This document shows, piece after piece, positions 9,762 through 19,774 of a DNA stretch of 64,000 bases (its first letter is position 1; each line of letters begins with the position of its first letter). The notes under the pieces are model-generated. The model was not told where the DNA came from. It saw nothing but the letters and a program-made list of their open reading frames with translations, and made no database searches. The translations under genes and the position numbers were made by a program. The DNA comes from Mesorhizobium sp. M00.F.Ca.ET.216.01.1.1 (GTDB taxonomy: Bacteria; Pseudomonadota; Alphaproteobacteria; Rhizobiales; Rhizobiaceae): positions 248,001 to 312,000 of the forward strand of contig NZ_SADR02000002.1 of the NCBI RefSeq assembly GCF_004010325.2. The letters are read 5' to 3'.

Positions 9762-10928
9762 TTATCTGATCCGGTCGAGAATGGAAACGTAGTTGGCGAC
9801 CGCGGCACCGCCCATGTTGAAGATGCCGCCGAGCCTGGCGCCAGGCACCTGGATGCCGCCGGCTTCGCCGACAAGCTGCATGGCGGTCAATACATGCATG
9901 GAGACGCCTGTAGCGCCGATCGGATGGCCCTTGGCCTTCAGCCCGCCGGAGGGATTAACCGGCAGCCGTCCGTCCTTCGCGGTCTCACCGTCGAGCGCCA
10001 GTCTTGCGCCCTCGCCCGGCTTCGCCAGACCCATGGCCTCATATTCGATCAGCTCGGCGATGGTGAAACAGTCATGCGTTTCGACGAAGGACAGGTCGTC
10101 GAGCGACACGCCGGCCTTCTTCAGCGCCTGGTTCCAGGCCTGCTCGCAGCCTTCGAAGGCCAGGATGTCGCGCTTCGACATCGGCAGGAAATCCTGCACA
10201 TGCTCGTTGGCGCGGAAAGCGACGGCGCGGCGCATCTTCAGCGCCGTCGCCGTGTCGGCCAGGACAAGGGCAGCGGCGCCGTCCGAAACCAGCGAACAGT
10301 CGGTGCGCTTCAACGGACCGGCAACGAAGGGGTTCTTCTCGCTCTCGTGGCGGCAGAACTCATAGCCGAAATCCTTGCGCATCTGCGCATAGGGATTGTC
10401 GACGCCGTTCTTGTGGTTCTTGGCGGCGATCATCGCCAGTGCATCCGACTGGTCGCCGTAGCGCTGGAAATAGGCTTGCGCGATCTTGCCGAAGACGCCG
10501 GCAAAGCCCGCCGGCGTGTCGCCCTCTTCGGGCAAATACGAAGCCTTGAGCAGGTTCTTGCCGATCTCGGGGCCGGGTGTCGTCGTCATCTGCTCGGCGC
10601 CGACCACCAGCACGATACGGGCGGCGTTGGCGTCGATGGCGCGGATGCCTTGCCTGACTGCCGCTGAACCGGTGGCGCAGGCATTCTCGACGCGGGTCGC
10701 CGGCTTGAAACGCAGCCGGTCGTCGGCCTGCAGGACCAGGCTTGCGGTGAAATCCTGCGGGGAAAAGCCGGCGTTGAAATGGCCGAGCACGATCTCGTCG
10801 ACCTCGTCCGGACCGATGCCGGCATGATCGAGCGCCTCGCTGGCCACCTTGGTGATCAGGCTCTCCAGCGTCTCGCCTTCGAGCTTGCCGAAGCGTGAAT
10901 GCGCCCAGCCGACGATGCATGCTGTCAT
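9762..10928 (-). CDS. Thiolase family protein (acetyl-CoA acetyltransferase-like)
   Basis: The 388-residue thiolase has the acyl-accepting Cys84 in ENACATGSAA and the C-terminal GGLKAKGHPIGATG motif with the catalytic His. The NACATGS context and HDCFTIAELIEYEAMGL resemble the SCP-x/SCP2-type thiolase group rather than classical PhaA. The ATG at 10928 follows GGAG at six bases, so it is preferred to an upstream ATG at 10940. It is divergent from betI and may share its control region, but no choline-pathway step needs a thiolase. The substrate is unknown. Confidence 0.9.
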   Translation of the reverse strand: MTACIVGWAHSRFGKLEGETLESLITKVASEALDHAGIGPDEVDEIVLGHFNAGFSPQDFTASLVLQADDRLRFKPATRVENACATGSAAVRQGIRAIDANAARIVLVVGAEQMTTTPGPEIGKNLLKASYLPEEGDTPAGFAGVFGKIAQAYFQRYGDQSDALAMIAAKNHKNGVDNPYAQMRKDFGYEFCRHESEKNPFVAGPLKRTDCSLVSDGAAALVLADTATALKMRRAVAFRANEHVQDFLPMSKRDILAFEGCEQAWNQALKKAGVSLDDLSFVETHDCFTIAELIEYEAMGLAKPGEGARLALDGETAKDGRLPVNPSGGLKAKGHPIGATGVSMHVLTAMQLVGEAGGIQVPGARLGGIFNMGGAAVANYVSILDRIR

Positions 10929-11094
10929 GGCTATCTCCATCCTGCGGGCCGGGCTACGTGATGTCGCGGCACGCTGTCACATTGTTCAAGTATGAACCGT
11001 TCCGCCGACTTCGTGAAGGGGGCCAGAGCCACACAATCGCTTGATCTTGATATCTGGTCACTGCGCCTGAGCATTGCCACCAAATCGGGCTGGA

Positions 11095-11122
11095 TTTTTG
11101 TTGATTGATCCGTCAATAAAAA
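11095..11122. promoter_or_regulatory. Probable BetI operator
   Basis: Arms TTTTTGTTGA (11095-11104) and TCAATAAAAA (11113-11122) match at nine of ten positions around an 8-bp centre. The core TTGATTGATCCGTCAAT resembles published BetI sites of the TTGATTGgacgTTCAAT type. It lies 30 bp before betI and would let choline-released BetI control the bet operon, and perhaps the divergent thiolase. Confidence 0.75.
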
Positions 11123-11151
11123 ATAACCTTGCCGCAAAGGCCGGAGCAAGA

Positions 11152-11742
11152 ATGCCGAAAGTCGGAATGGAACCGTTGCGCCGCAGGGCGCTGATCGACG
11201 CGACGATCTCGGCGATCGGCGAGCGCGGCTCCCTGGATGTGACCATGTCGGAAATCGCCGGGCGCGCCGGCGTGTCCTCGGCACTTGCCCATCACTATTT
11301 CGGCGCCAAGGACGAGCTGCTGCTGGCGACGATGCGACACATACTGGCCGAGCTGACCGCCGACACGCGCCGCGCCCTTCGCTCGTCCAGCACGGCGCGC
11401 CAACGCGTCTCGGCGGTGGTCGCCGTCAACTTCTCCGACGCCCAGTTCCAACCGGAGACGATCGCCGCCTGGCTCGCCTTCTATGTCGAGGCGCAGAAAT
11501 CGTCGGCGCTGCGCCGGCTGCTCAAGGTCTATGCGCGACGCCTGCATTCCAATCTGTTGAGCGGGCTGACCGGCATCCTGCCAAGAGTCGATGCCGACCG
11601 CGTCGCCGAAGCGACGGCGGCGCTGATCGACGGGCTCTATATCCGACGCGCACTGAAGGAAGGCGTGCCCGACGCCGCGACCGCGATCGCACTGATCGAG
11701 GACTATCTCGAAACGAAACTCAGCGGGCGGAGCGTGCCGTGA
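11152..11742 (+). CDS. betI: Choline-responsive repressor BetI
   Basis: This TetR-family repressor has 196 residues. Its start, [19 protein letters not shown], is diagnostic of BetI, and the helix-turn-helix is [20 protein letters not shown]. The start at 11152 follows CCGGAGCAAGA. In known systems choline relieves BetI repression of the betaine genes. A TTGATTGA-type inverted repeat lies just upstream. The stop overlaps the betC GTG start by four bases, so regulator and sulfatase are co-translated. Confidence 0.94.
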   Translation: MPKVGMEPLRRRALIDATISAIGERGSLDVTMSEIAGRAGVSSALAHHYFGAKDELLLATMRHILAELTADTRRALRSSSTARQRVSAVVAVNFSDAQFQPETIAAWLAFYVEAQKSSALRRLLKVYARRLHSNLLSGLTGILPRVDADRVAEATAALIDGLYIRRALKEGVPDAATAIALIEDYLETKLSGRSVP

Positions 11743-13268
11743 CGTCCAAACGACCCAACTTCCTGATCGTCATGGTCGATCAACTCAACGGCACCTTGTT
11801 TCCGGACGGGCCGGCGGACTTCCTGCACGCGCCGCATCTGAAGGTGCTGGCCGCGCACGCAGCGCGCTTCAAAAACAACTACACCGCCTCGCCGCTCTGC
11901 GCGCCGGGCCGTGCCGCGTTCATGAGCGGCCAGTTGCCGTCGCGGACCGAGGTCTATGACAACGCCGCCGAATTCGTCTCGTCGATCCCGACCTACGCGC
12001 ATCATCTGCGTGCCGCCGGCTACCACACTTGCCTCTCCGGCAAGATGCATTTCGTCGGGCCCGACCAGCTGCATGGTTTCGAGGAGCGACTGACCACCGA
12101 TATCTATCCGGCCGATTTCGGCTGGACGCCGGACTATCGCAAGCCCGGGGAGCGGATCGACTGGTGGTACCATAATCTCGGCTCGGTGAGCGGTGCCGGC
12201 GTCGCCGAGATTACCAACCAGATGGAGTATGACGACGAGGTCGCTTTCCATGCGGTGCAGAAGCTTTATGATTTCGCCCGCGTCTCCGATGATGCTTCGC
12301 GCCGGCCTTGGTGCCTGACCGTTTCCTTCACCCATCCGCACGACCCTTATGTCGCCCGGCGACGCTATTGGGATCTCTACGAAAACTGCCCGGCGCTCGA
12401 GCCCGAGGTTGGTTTCATTCCCCGCGACAAGCAGGACCCGCATTCGCAGCGGCTCTACCGGGCCAGCGACTATGACAGCTTCGACGTCACGCCGGATGAG
12501 ATCCGCCGCGCGCGGCGCGGCTATTTCGCCAACATCTCCTATCTCGACGACAAGGTCGGCGAATTGCTGTCTGTGCTGGAACGCACGCGGATGCTCGACG
12601 ACACGATCATCCTGTTCTGCTCCGACCACGGCGACATGCTCGGCGAGCGCGGCCTGTGGTTCAAGATGTGCTTCTTCGAAGGCTCGGCGCGGGTGCCGCT
12701 GATGATCGCCGGCAAGGGCATTCCATCAAGTCTCATCGACGCGCCGGTCTCCAATCTCGATGTCACGCCGACGCTTTGCGACCTGGCCGGCATAGATATG
12801 AGCGCCATTGCGCCATGGACCGACGGCCAGTCGCTGCTGCCGCTGCTCGAAGGCAAGACGCGCTCGGCGCCGGTGCTGATGGAATATGCAGCCGAAGGCT
12901 CCAACGCGCCGATGGTGGCGATGCGCGAGGGCCGCTATAAATTCGTCCATTGCGAGATCGATCCGCCGCTGCTCTTCGATCTTGAAGCCGACCCGCAGGA
13001 ATTGACCAATCTCGCTGCCGACCCGGCACATGCGGATCTGGTGGCTGCGTTCACCGACAAGGTCCGGGCACGTTGGGACATGACTGCCTTCGACGCTGCC
13101 GTGCGTTCCAGCCAGGCGCGCCGCTGGGTGGTCTATCCGGCGCTGCGCAACGGCACCCACTACCCCTGGGAGTTCCAGCCGCTGCAGAAGGCCTCTGAGC
13201 GCTACATGCGCAATCACATGAATCTCGACGTGCTCGAAGAGCAGAAGCGCTTTCCGCGAGGCGAATGA
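11739..13268 (+). CDS. betC: Choline-sulfatase
   Basis: It cleaves choline-O-sulfate to choline and sulfate, feeding betaine synthesis. The 509-residue protein has the sulfatase signature with Cys54 in [10 protein letters not shown], the residue matured to formylglycine, plus the metal-binding DQ near residue 14 and [15 protein letters not shown] later. The C-terminal region ([20 protein letters not shown]) is the choline-sulfatase tail that closes the tetramer active site. It starts with GTG overlapping the betI stop and overlaps the next gene by ATGA. Rhizobia such as Sinorhizobium meliloti carry betC in the bet operon. Confidence 0.96.
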   Translation: MTSKRPNFLIVMVDQLNGTLFPDGPADFLHAPHLKVLAAHAARFKNNYTASPLCAPGRAAFMSGQLPSRTEVYDNAAEFVSSIPTYAHHLRAAGYHTCLSGKMHFVGPDQLHGFEERLTTDIYPADFGWTPDYRKPGERIDWWYHNLGSVSGAGVAEITNQMEYDDEVAFHAVQKLYDFARVSDDASRRPWCLTVSFTHPHDPYVARRRYWDLYENCPALEPEVGFIPRDKQDPHSQRLYRASDYDSFDVTPDEIRRARRGYFANISYLDDKVGELLSVLERTRMLDDTIILFCSDHGDMLGERGLWFKMCFFEGSARVPLMIAGKGIPSSLIDAPVSNLDVTPTLCDLAGIDMSAIAPWTDGQSLLPLLEGKTRSAPVLMEYAAEGSNAPMVAMREGRYKFVHCEIDPPLLFDLEADPQELTNLAADPAHADLVAAFTDKVRARWDMTAFDAAVRSSQARRWVVYPALRNGTHYPWEFQPLQKASERYMRNHMNLDVLEEQKRFPRGE

Positions 13269-14269
13269 TGACAGACATCCTCGTTCCCTCGCTCGACCAC
13301 CTCAAGCAGGCCTATGCCGTCACCTCCCGGGCGACGCAGGTCACGCCGCTGCTGGAATCTGCCGCGCTCGCCAGGGAGACCGGCGCCGCCCGGGTCTTCG
13401 TCAAGCCGGAGTCGCTGCAGTGGGCCGGGTCCTTCAAAGTGCGCGGCGCCTATTGGCGGCTGACCCGGCTTTCGCCTGACGAAGCCAAAAAGGGCGTCGT
13501 CGCCTACTCCTCCGGCAATTTCGCGCAAGGGCTGGCCGCCGCCGGCCAGGCGCTCGGCATTCCCGTCACCATCGTCATGCCGATCGATGCGCCGGCCGCC
13601 AAGCGTGAGGCCACATCAGGTTACGGCGCGCGCGTCGTGCTGACCGACCATGGCGAGCGGGCGCGAGAGGAAGTCGCCGCCGCAAAGGCGCGCGAGATCG
13701 CCCAGAGCGAAGGCCTGGCGCTGCTGCACCCGTTCGACGACCCGGAAATCGTCGCCGGCCAGGCCGGCGCCGGCCTTGAGGCGCTCGACCAGCTCGCGGC
13801 CAAGGATGCCGAAGTCGACCTGCTGTTCTGCTCGGTCGGCGGTGGCGGACTGATCGGCGGCGTTTCGCTCGCCTTCCACTATCTGTCGCCCGCTACCCAG
13901 ATCATCGGCGTCGAGCCGGAAGGATTTGACGGTATGGGCTCGTCGCTGGCGCATGGCGCAATCGAAACCATGCCGATCGGTCCGAAGTCGATCTGCGACG
14001 GGCTGATGTCGCGACGGCCGGGCGATGCGCCGTTCGCGGCGGTCAAGGCGGCCGGCGTTCGCGGCGTCACCGTCGACGATGCTTCAGTGCGCCGCGCCAT
14101 GCGCATCGCCTTCGAGCGGATGAAGCTGGTGCTCGAACCGTCGGGCGCTGCATCGCTGGCGGCGCTGCTCGGCGGCACGGTGGATGTGGCTGATAAGACC
14201 GTGCTCGTGGTGGCAACCGGCGGCAATGTCTCGCTCGCCGATTTCATGGCGCATATGAACCATGCTTGA
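13265..14269 (+). CDS. PLP-dependent threonine/serine dehydratase-like protein
   Basis: The 334-residue fold-type II PLP enzyme has the Schiff-base lysine in [10 protein letters not shown], the cofactor-phosphate loop VGGGGLIGG, and [11 protein letters not shown] for substrate binding. It resembles short IlvA/TdcB-type dehydratases without a regulatory ACT domain, which deaminate L-threonine or L-serine; hydroxyectoine dehydratases are related. It sits inside the bet operon with overlaps on both sides (4 bp with betC, 8 bp with betA), so it is co-expressed with choline degradation. A role in disposing of serine made from betaine-derived methyl groups is possible but is inference only. Confidence 0.85.
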   Translation: MMTDILVPSLDHLKQAYAVTSRATQVTPLLESAALARETGAARVFVKPESLQWAGSFKVRGAYWRLTRLSPDEAKKGVVAYSSGNFAQGLAAAGQALGIPVTIVMPIDAPAAKREATSGYGARVVLTDHGERAREEVAAAKAREIAQSEGLALLHPFDDPEIVAGQAGAGLEALDQLAAKDAEVDLLFCSVGGGGLIGGVSLAFHYLSPATQIIGVEPEGFDGMGSSLAHGAIETMPIGPKSICDGLMSRRPGDAPFAAVKAAGVRGVTVDDASVRRAMRIAFERMKLVLEPSGAASLAALLGGTVDVADKTVLVVATGGNVSLADFMAHMNHA

Positions 14270-15914
14270 AGCGGATTTCATCATCATCGGCTCCGGCTCG
14301 GCCGGCTCGGCCATGGCCTACCGGCTGTCGGAGGACGGCAAGCATTCGGTGATCGTCATCGAATTTGGCGGCAGCGATATCGGGCCGCTGATCCAGATGC
14401 CGTCGGCGCTGTCGATCCCGCTCAACATGAGCCTCTACGACTGGGGCTTTGCCAGCGAGCCGGAGCCGCATCTCGGCGGCCGCGTGCTGGCGACGCCGCG
14501 CGGCAAGGTCATCGGCGGCTCGTCCTCGATCAACGGCATGGTCTATGTGCGCGGCCATGCCCGCGACTTCGACCACTGGGCCGAACAGGGAGCCGCCGGC
14601 TGGAGCTTTGCCGACGTGCTTCCCTATTTCAAGCGAATGGAAGACAGCAATGGCGGCGAGAATGGCTGGCGCGGGCATGGCGGCCCGCTGCATGTGCAGC
14701 GTGGCTCGCGAACCAATCCGCTCTACGGCGCCTTCGTCGAGGCAGGCCGCCAGGCCGGCTTCGAGCTGACCGACGATTATAACGGCGCGAAGCAGGAAGG
14801 CTTCGGACCGATGGAGCAGACCATCCGCGGCGGCCGTCGCTGGTCGGCTGCGAGCGCGTATCTCAGACCAGCGCTCAGGCGGAAAAACGTGAGTCTCGTC
14901 AAGGGTTTCGCCAGGCGGGTGATCATCGAGAATCAACGCGCTATCGGCGTCGAGATCGAAGCTAACAAACAGATTCAGGTCGTTAAGGCGCGACGCGAGG
15001 TGATCGTTGCCGCCTCCTCGATCAATTCACCGAAGATCCTGATGCTGTCCGGCATCGGCCCAGCCCAGCATCTCAGGGAGTTCGGCATTCCTGTGGTGGC
15101 CAACCGGCCTGGCGTCGGCGAGAACCTGCAGGACCATATGGAGCTCTACATCCAGCAGGAATCGACAAAACCGATCACGCTGAATTCGGTGCTGAACCCG
15201 TTCTCGAAAGCCATGATCGGGGCGCAGTGGCTGTTCTTCAAGTCGGGCCTTGGCGCGACCAACCATTTCGAGGCCGCCGCCTTCGTGCGCTCGCGCGCCG
15301 GCGTCGACTATCCAGACATTCAGTATCATTTCATCCCGGCAGCGGTTCGCTATGACGGTAAGGCGGCGGCGAAGGCGCATGGCTTCCAGGCGCATGTCGG
15401 ACCGATGCGCTCGAAGTCGCGCGGCTCGGTGACGCTGCGTACGCCCGATCCCAAATCGAAGCCGGTGATCCGCTTCAACTACATGTCGCATCCGGACGAC
15501 TGGACGGAGTTCCGCCACTGCATAAGGCTGACCCGCGAGATCTTCGGCCAGGCGGCATTTGATGCTTATCGCGGCAAGGAAATCTCGCCGGGCTCGCATG
15601 TCCAGTCGGACGAGGATCTCGACGCCTTCATCCGCGATCATGCCGAAAGCGCCTACCACCCTTGCGGTACCTGCAGGATCGGCCGCGCCGACGATCAAAT
15701 GAGCGTCGTCGATCCGGAATGCCGTGTCATCGGCATCGAAGGATTGCGGGTCGCCGACTCCTCGATCTTCCCGCGCGTCACCAACGGCAACCTCAACGCG
15801 CCGTCGATCATGACCGGTGAAAAGGCCGCCGACCACATTCTCGGCCGCTCGCCGCTGGCGCCGTCCAACCAGGAACCATGGATCAATCCGCGCTGGCAGG
15901 TGTCGGACAGATAG
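14262..15914 (+). CDS. betA: Choline dehydrogenase
   Basis: This FAD-dependent GMC oxidoreductase converts choline to betaine aldehyde. The 550-residue protein starts with the dinucleotide-binding motif [20 protein letters not shown], has the GMC signatures [19 protein letters not shown] and [17 protein letters not shown], and ends with the active-site His in [10 protein letters not shown] and [17 protein letters not shown]. The length matches BetA. Its start overlaps the preceding dehydratase gene by 8 bp, and betB follows after 52 bp. Probably membrane-associated, as in other bacteria. Confidence 0.95.
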   Translation: MLEADFIIIGSGSAGSAMAYRLSEDGKHSVIVIEFGGSDIGPLIQMPSALSIPLNMSLYDWGFASEPEPHLGGRVLATPRGKVIGGSSSINGMVYVRGHARDFDHWAEQGAAGWSFADVLPYFKRMEDSNGGENGWRGHGGPLHVQRGSRTNPLYGAFVEAGRQAGFELTDDYNGAKQEGFGPMEQTIRGGRRWSAASAYLRPALRRKNVSLVKGFARRVIIENQRAIGVEIEANKQIQVVKARREVIVAASSINSPKILMLSGIGPAQHLREFGIPVVANRPGVGENLQDHMELYIQQESTKPITLNSVLNPFSKAMIGAQWLFFKSGLGATNHFEAAAFVRSRAGVDYPDIQYHFIPAAVRYDGKAAAKAHGFQAHVGPMRSKSRGSVTLRTPDPKSKPVIRFNYMSHPDDWTEFRHCIRLTREIFGQAAFDAYRGKEISPGSHVQSDEDLDAFIRDHAESAYHPCGTCRIGRADDQMSVVDPECRVIGIEGLRVADSSIFPRVTNGNLNAPSIMTGEKAADHILGRSPLAPSNQEPWINPRWQVSDR

Positions 15915-15966
15915 GCCATGATCCGGCGGATTGCTCCGCCCCAGCGAAGACGATTGGAGAACAGCC

Positions 15967-17430
15967 ATGCGCGCCCAGCCGACGGCATCGCACTATGTCA
16001 ACGGACGCTACATCGACGACGAGCAGGGTGCTGCGCTGCCGGTCATCTATCCGGCAACCGGGGAGACCATCGCGATGCTGCGCTCAGCGACGCCGAACGT
16101 GCTGGAACTTGCAATCGAGGCGGCGCGCGCCGCACAACCCGCCTGGGCGCGGCTGAAGCCGGTCGAGCGCGGTCGCATTCTGCGCCGTGCCGCCGACATT
16201 CTTCGCGCGCGCAATGCCGATCTGGCACGCATCGAGACGCTGGATACCGGCAAGGCGATCCAGGAGACGCTAGTCGCGGATGCGCCGTCAGCAGCCGACT
16301 GCCTCGAATATTTCGGCGGCGCGGCCGCCGCCTATAATGGCGAGGCCGTCGATCTCGGCGGACCCTTCGCCTACACCAGACGCGAGGCATTGGGCGTCTG
16401 CGTCGGCATCGGCGCCTGGAATTATCCGATCCAGATTGCCGGCTGGAAGTCGGCACCGGCGCTCGCCATGGGCAACGCCATGGTGTTCAAGCCGTCGGAG
16501 AACACGCCGCTGTCGGCGCTGGCACTGGCCGAAATCTACACCGAGGCAGGCCTGCCCGATGGCCTGTTCAACGTTGTGCAGGGCTATGGCAATGTCGGCG
16601 CCGGCCTTGTCGGGCACGATGTCGTCGCCAAGGTCTCGGTGACCGGCTCGGTGCCGACCGGCCGCAAGGTGCTGTCGCTCGCCGGCTCGAAGATGAAGCA
16701 CGCCACCATGGAGCTCGGCGGCAAATCGCCGCTGATCGTCTTCGACGATGCCGATCTCGAAAACGCCATTGGCGGCGCCATGCTCGGCAATTTCTATTCG
16801 ACCGGCCAGATCTGCTCCAACGGCACGCGGGTCTTCGTGCAGAAGGGCATCCACGATCGCTTCGTCGAACGGCTGACCGAGCGGACGAAGAAGATCCGCA
16901 TCGGCGATCCGCTCGATCCCGAAACGCAGATGGGACCGCTCATCTCAAAGGCGCAGCACGAAAAGGTCGTCGGCTACATCGAGGCCGGCAAGCAGGAGGG
17001 TGCTGTGCTCGCCTGCGGCGGCAACGTGCCATCGCTGCAGGGTTTCCAGGGCGGCTTCTTCGTCGAGCCGACGGTGTTCACCGGCGTCACCGACACCATG
17101 CGCATCGCGCGTGAGGAGATTTTCGGACCTGTCATGAGCGTGCTGAAATTCGACGGCGAGGACGAGGTGATCGAGCGCGCCAACGACACCGAATTCGGCC
17201 TTGCGGCAGGCGTGTTCACGCGCGACCTGCCACGCGCCCACCGCGTCATTGCCGAGCTGCAGGCGGGCACCTGTTGGATCAATGCCTACAATCTGACGCC
17301 GGTCGAGATCCCCTTCGGTGGCTTCAAGCAGTCCGGTATCGGCCGCGAGAATTCGCTGGCCGCATTGGCGCTCTATTCGCAGCTGAAATCGGTCTATGTC
17401 GAGACCGGGGATGTTGCCAGCCCATATTGA
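15967..17430 (+). CDS. betB: Betaine aldehyde dehydrogenase
   Basis: It oxidises betaine aldehyde to glycine betaine with NAD(P). The 487-residue ALDH has catalytic Cys283 ([11 protein letters not shown]) and general base Glu249 (MELGGKSPL). The C-terminal [17 protein letters not shown] is typical of BetB. The start at 15967 is preceded by GGAGA at six bases; an in-frame upstream ATG at 15931 has no such site. It is the last gene of the bet operon, converging on the exopolysaccharide genes. Confidence 0.95.
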   Translation: MRAQPTASHYVNGRYIDDEQGAALPVIYPATGETIAMLRSATPNVLELAIEAARAAQPAWARLKPVERGRILRRAADILRARNADLARIETLDTGKAIQETLVADAPSAADCLEYFGGAAAAYNGEAVDLGGPFAYTRREALGVCVGIGAWNYPIQIAGWKSAPALAMGNAMVFKPSENTPLSALALAEIYTEAGLPDGLFNVVQGYGNVGAGLVGHDVVAKVSVTGSVPTGRKVLSLAGSKMKHATMELGGKSPLIVFDDADLENAIGGAMLGNFYSTGQICSNGTRVFVQKGIHDRFVERLTERTKKIRIGDPLDPETQMGPLISKAQHEKVVGYIEAGKQEGAVLACGGNVPSLQGFQGGFFVEPTVFTGVTDTMRIAREEIFGPVMSVLKFDGEDEVIERANDTEFGLAAGVFTRDLPRAHRVIAELQAGTCWINAYNLTPVEIPFGGFKQSGIGRENSLAALALYSQLKSVYVETGDVASPY

Positions 17431-17522
17431 TTTCTGCGAGCTGCGACTGATGTCCGGCAGGACAGAGGGGGCGCGAAGCAATGAGGTGCACACCTGCATG
17501 TCACGCCAGCGCACCTCGATGT

Positions 17523-19763
17523 TCAGCCTGCCATATCGGCAGTGCCATCCAGATACTGAGTCAGCGCGCAGACCAAATGATAAAAAATGCTGGCCGGCAC
17601 GTCTGACGCCAGCGAGCGGCCGCGCTCGTCGATGCGGTCGATCCACAGGCCGAGCGGCGCAGGATCGATGTGCCAGCGGAACAGGCGGCCGACGCGTGCC
17701 TCGATCTCCGGCTTCAAATCAGGTCCGCCTGAACCATCAAGCGCAATCGCCGCCTTGATCGCTTCTGCTTGCGGCCAGCTGCGCGACACCCGGTCGAGCG
17801 GCAGGCCCTGCCGCGAGACGGCGCCGTAGGCAAGGCCGGTGGCGCGGTTGAGGCCATTGGCGATCGCCGAGGCATAGAGCTTCCGGGCAAAGCCGGTCAG
17901 CTCGGTCTGGCCGCTGCGTCCGGCAAAATCGACCAGCAGCGAGGCCCATTCGAAATGATGGCCGGGTTCGGTCCATGTGCCCTTCTCGCTGCTCGCCGGT
18001 TTCCACTCGGCGTCGAAATATTCGCCAAGCGTCCAGCTTTCCGGGTCGAAGAAATGGCTGCGGAACAGGTCGATGATGCGTGCAGCACGGCGCAGATAGG
18101 CGCGCTCGCCGGTCGCCTGATGCCAGGCCAGAAAGGCCTCGAGCAGATGCATATGCGGGTTGGAACGCCGTTCTCCCTCGCCGCTCGAGGTCTCGAGGAA
18201 ACCGGTCATGCGCTCGTCCTCGAGATGCGCATCGAGAAACGAGAAGGTTTCCTCGCCCAGCCGCAAGGCATCGGGATTGCCTGACATATGCGCGTGCGCC
18301 AGCGCCAGCAGCACGCAGGAATGATCGTAGGCATCCTCGGCGGCGTCGGCGACGCTGCCGTCGATATTCAGCGTGCGCACCCAGCCGCCTCTGTCGGTGC
18401 GGCCATTCCTGGTCATGAACTCGATGCCGTGGCTGATCAGCCGGTCGGCCGGCCCGTCCCACCCGCGCGCCTTGGCGACAGCGAAGGCATAGACCTGCCT
18501 CGCCATCGTGCGCATGCGCTTGGGTTTCATCAGCGGCGTGGCGTCGAAGCCCACCGCCTCGTGGAAACCGCCGTGGCGTTCGTCGACGCCTGATGTCGAC
18601 CACAGTGGCAGGGTCTCCTGGAACAGCCAGTGATGCACGCGCCGGCGCCAGGAGCCGCTTTCGATGATGCGGTCGGGCGCCGGCGTGAACCTGGTCTCCA
18701 GCCGGCCACTCTTTTCGAGTTGCTCGACAATCTTCTTGACGTGCTGACTGTGGCTGACCGGAGCGACGAAGGTGGCATCGGCGGTCGAGACGATGGCGAC
18801 ATCCTTGAGGCCAATGGCCGATAGCAGCCGGCCGTCGCCGCGGATGTAGGAGTTCTCGCAATCGATGGCGACGACATCGCCGACGATGACGTTGCCTTGG
18901 CTGTCGGAGGGGCCGACATCGAGCAGCGACTGCCAGGAGCCGAGATCGTTCCAGCGGAAGCCGACCGGCACCATGGCAATGTGCCCGGCGCGCTCCATGA
19001 TCGCATAGTCGATCGAGGTCGAGGGAATGGCGGCGTAGAGTTCCAGCGGCATATAGAGGCCGGACAGATCGCTGGTCGCGGCCTTGTAGGCGGCTTCCGT
19101 GGCTTGCCAGATATCGGGCTGGAATGCGGCGAAGGCATCGCGCATGGCGCTGGCGCGAAACAGGAAGATGCCGGTGTTCCAGTAGAAATTTCCGGCCTCG
19201 AGATAGCTTTGCGCAGTGGCGAGATCGGGTTTTTCGACGAAACGCGACACGTCGAAGATACTGTTCTTTCCGCCGGCGACCTCGATATAGCCGTAGCCGG
19301 TCTCCGGCTGGCTGGGCTTGATGCCGAACACCACCAGCCGGCCCTCGCGAGCTGCCGCGGTGCCGGCCTCGACGCTCTGCCAGAATTGCCCGGCGGTGGC
19401 GATTTCATGGTCGGACGGCACCACCAGCACCAGACTGTCGCCGAATTCGGACAGGGTGCGCAGCGCCGCCAGCGCGACGGCAGCAGCGGTGTTGCGGCCG
19501 GTCGGTTCGAACAGAGGACCGCCGCCGGAAAGGTCGAGGCCGGCAAGGTCGGCATGGACGCGGTCTGCATGCCGCTCCGAGGCGATCAGGAAGATCGGCG
19601 TTTCGCCATCGGGCCTTGCCGTCAGCCGGCGCAACGTCTTGGCCAGCATCGAACCGTCGCCGGAAAAATCGTGGAACTGCTTGGGATTGTCCTCGCGCGA
19701 CAGCGGCCAGAGCCGCGAACCGACACCGCCGCTCATGACAAAACTGACGATCCGCTCGATCAT
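17523..19763 (-). CDS. Fusion: mannose-1-phosphate guanylyltransferase plus AGE-family epimerase/isomerase
   Basis: The 746-residue protein has two domains. Residues 1 to about 345 form a nucleotidyltransferase with the signature MSGGVGSRLWPLSREDNPKQ (9-28), EPTGRNTAAA, and the FVEKP lysine motif, which makes GDP-mannose from mannose-1-phosphate and GTP. Residues about 385-740 form an alpha6/alpha6 barrel of the N-acylglucosamine 2-epimerase/mannose isomerase family (RRSNPHMHLLEAFLAW, EPGHHFEWASLL). In ordinary bifunctional enzymes the C-terminal part is a type II phosphomannose isomerase cupin; here it is replaced. The start at 19763 has AGGAAG five bases upstream, and it follows the phosphomannomutase by 11 bp. 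It probably supplies GDP-mannose for exopolysaccharide. Confidence 0.92.
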   Translation of the reverse strand: MIERIVSFVMSGGVGSRLWPLSREDNPKQFHDFSGDGSMLAKTLRRLTARPDGETPIFLIASERHADRVHADLAGLDLSGGGPLFEPTGRNTAAAVALAALRTLSEFGDSLVLVVPSDHEIATAGQFWQSVEAGTAAAREGRLVVFGIKPSQPETGYGYIEVAGGKNSIFDVSRFVEKPDLATAQSYLEAGNFYWNTGIFLFRASAMRDAFAAFQPDIWQATEAAYKAATSDLSGLYMPLELYAAIPSTSIDYAIMERAGHIAMVPVGFRWNDLGSWQSLLDVGPSDSQGNVIVGDVVAIDCENSYIRGDGRLLSAIGLKDVAIVSTADATFVAPVSHSQHVKKIVEQLEKSGRLETRFTPAPDRIIESGSWRRRVHHWLFQETLPLWSTSGVDERHGGFHEAVGFDATPLMKPKRMRTMARQVYAFAVAKARGWDGPADRLISHGIEFMTRNGRTDRGGWVRTLNIDGSVADAAEDAYDHSCVLLALAHAHMSGNPDALRLGEETFSFLDAHLEDERMTGFLETSSGEGERRSNPHMHLLEAFLAWHQATGERAYLRRAARIIDLFRSHFFDPESWTLGEYFDAEWKPASSEKGTWTEPGHHFEWASLLVDFAGRSGQTELTGFARKLYASAIANGLNRATGLAYGAVSRQGLPLDRVSRSWPQAEAIKAAIALDGSGGPDLKPEIEARVGRLFRWHIDPAPLGLWIDRIDERGRSLASDVPASIFYHLVCALTQYLDGTADMAG

Positions 19764-19774
19764 GAACTTCCTAT

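Noticed and set aside
17483..17517. Terminator between betB and the guanylyltransferase fusion
   Set aside because: GAGGTGC/GCACCTC arms exist, but the loop is 21 nt and no T-run follows; too weak to call.
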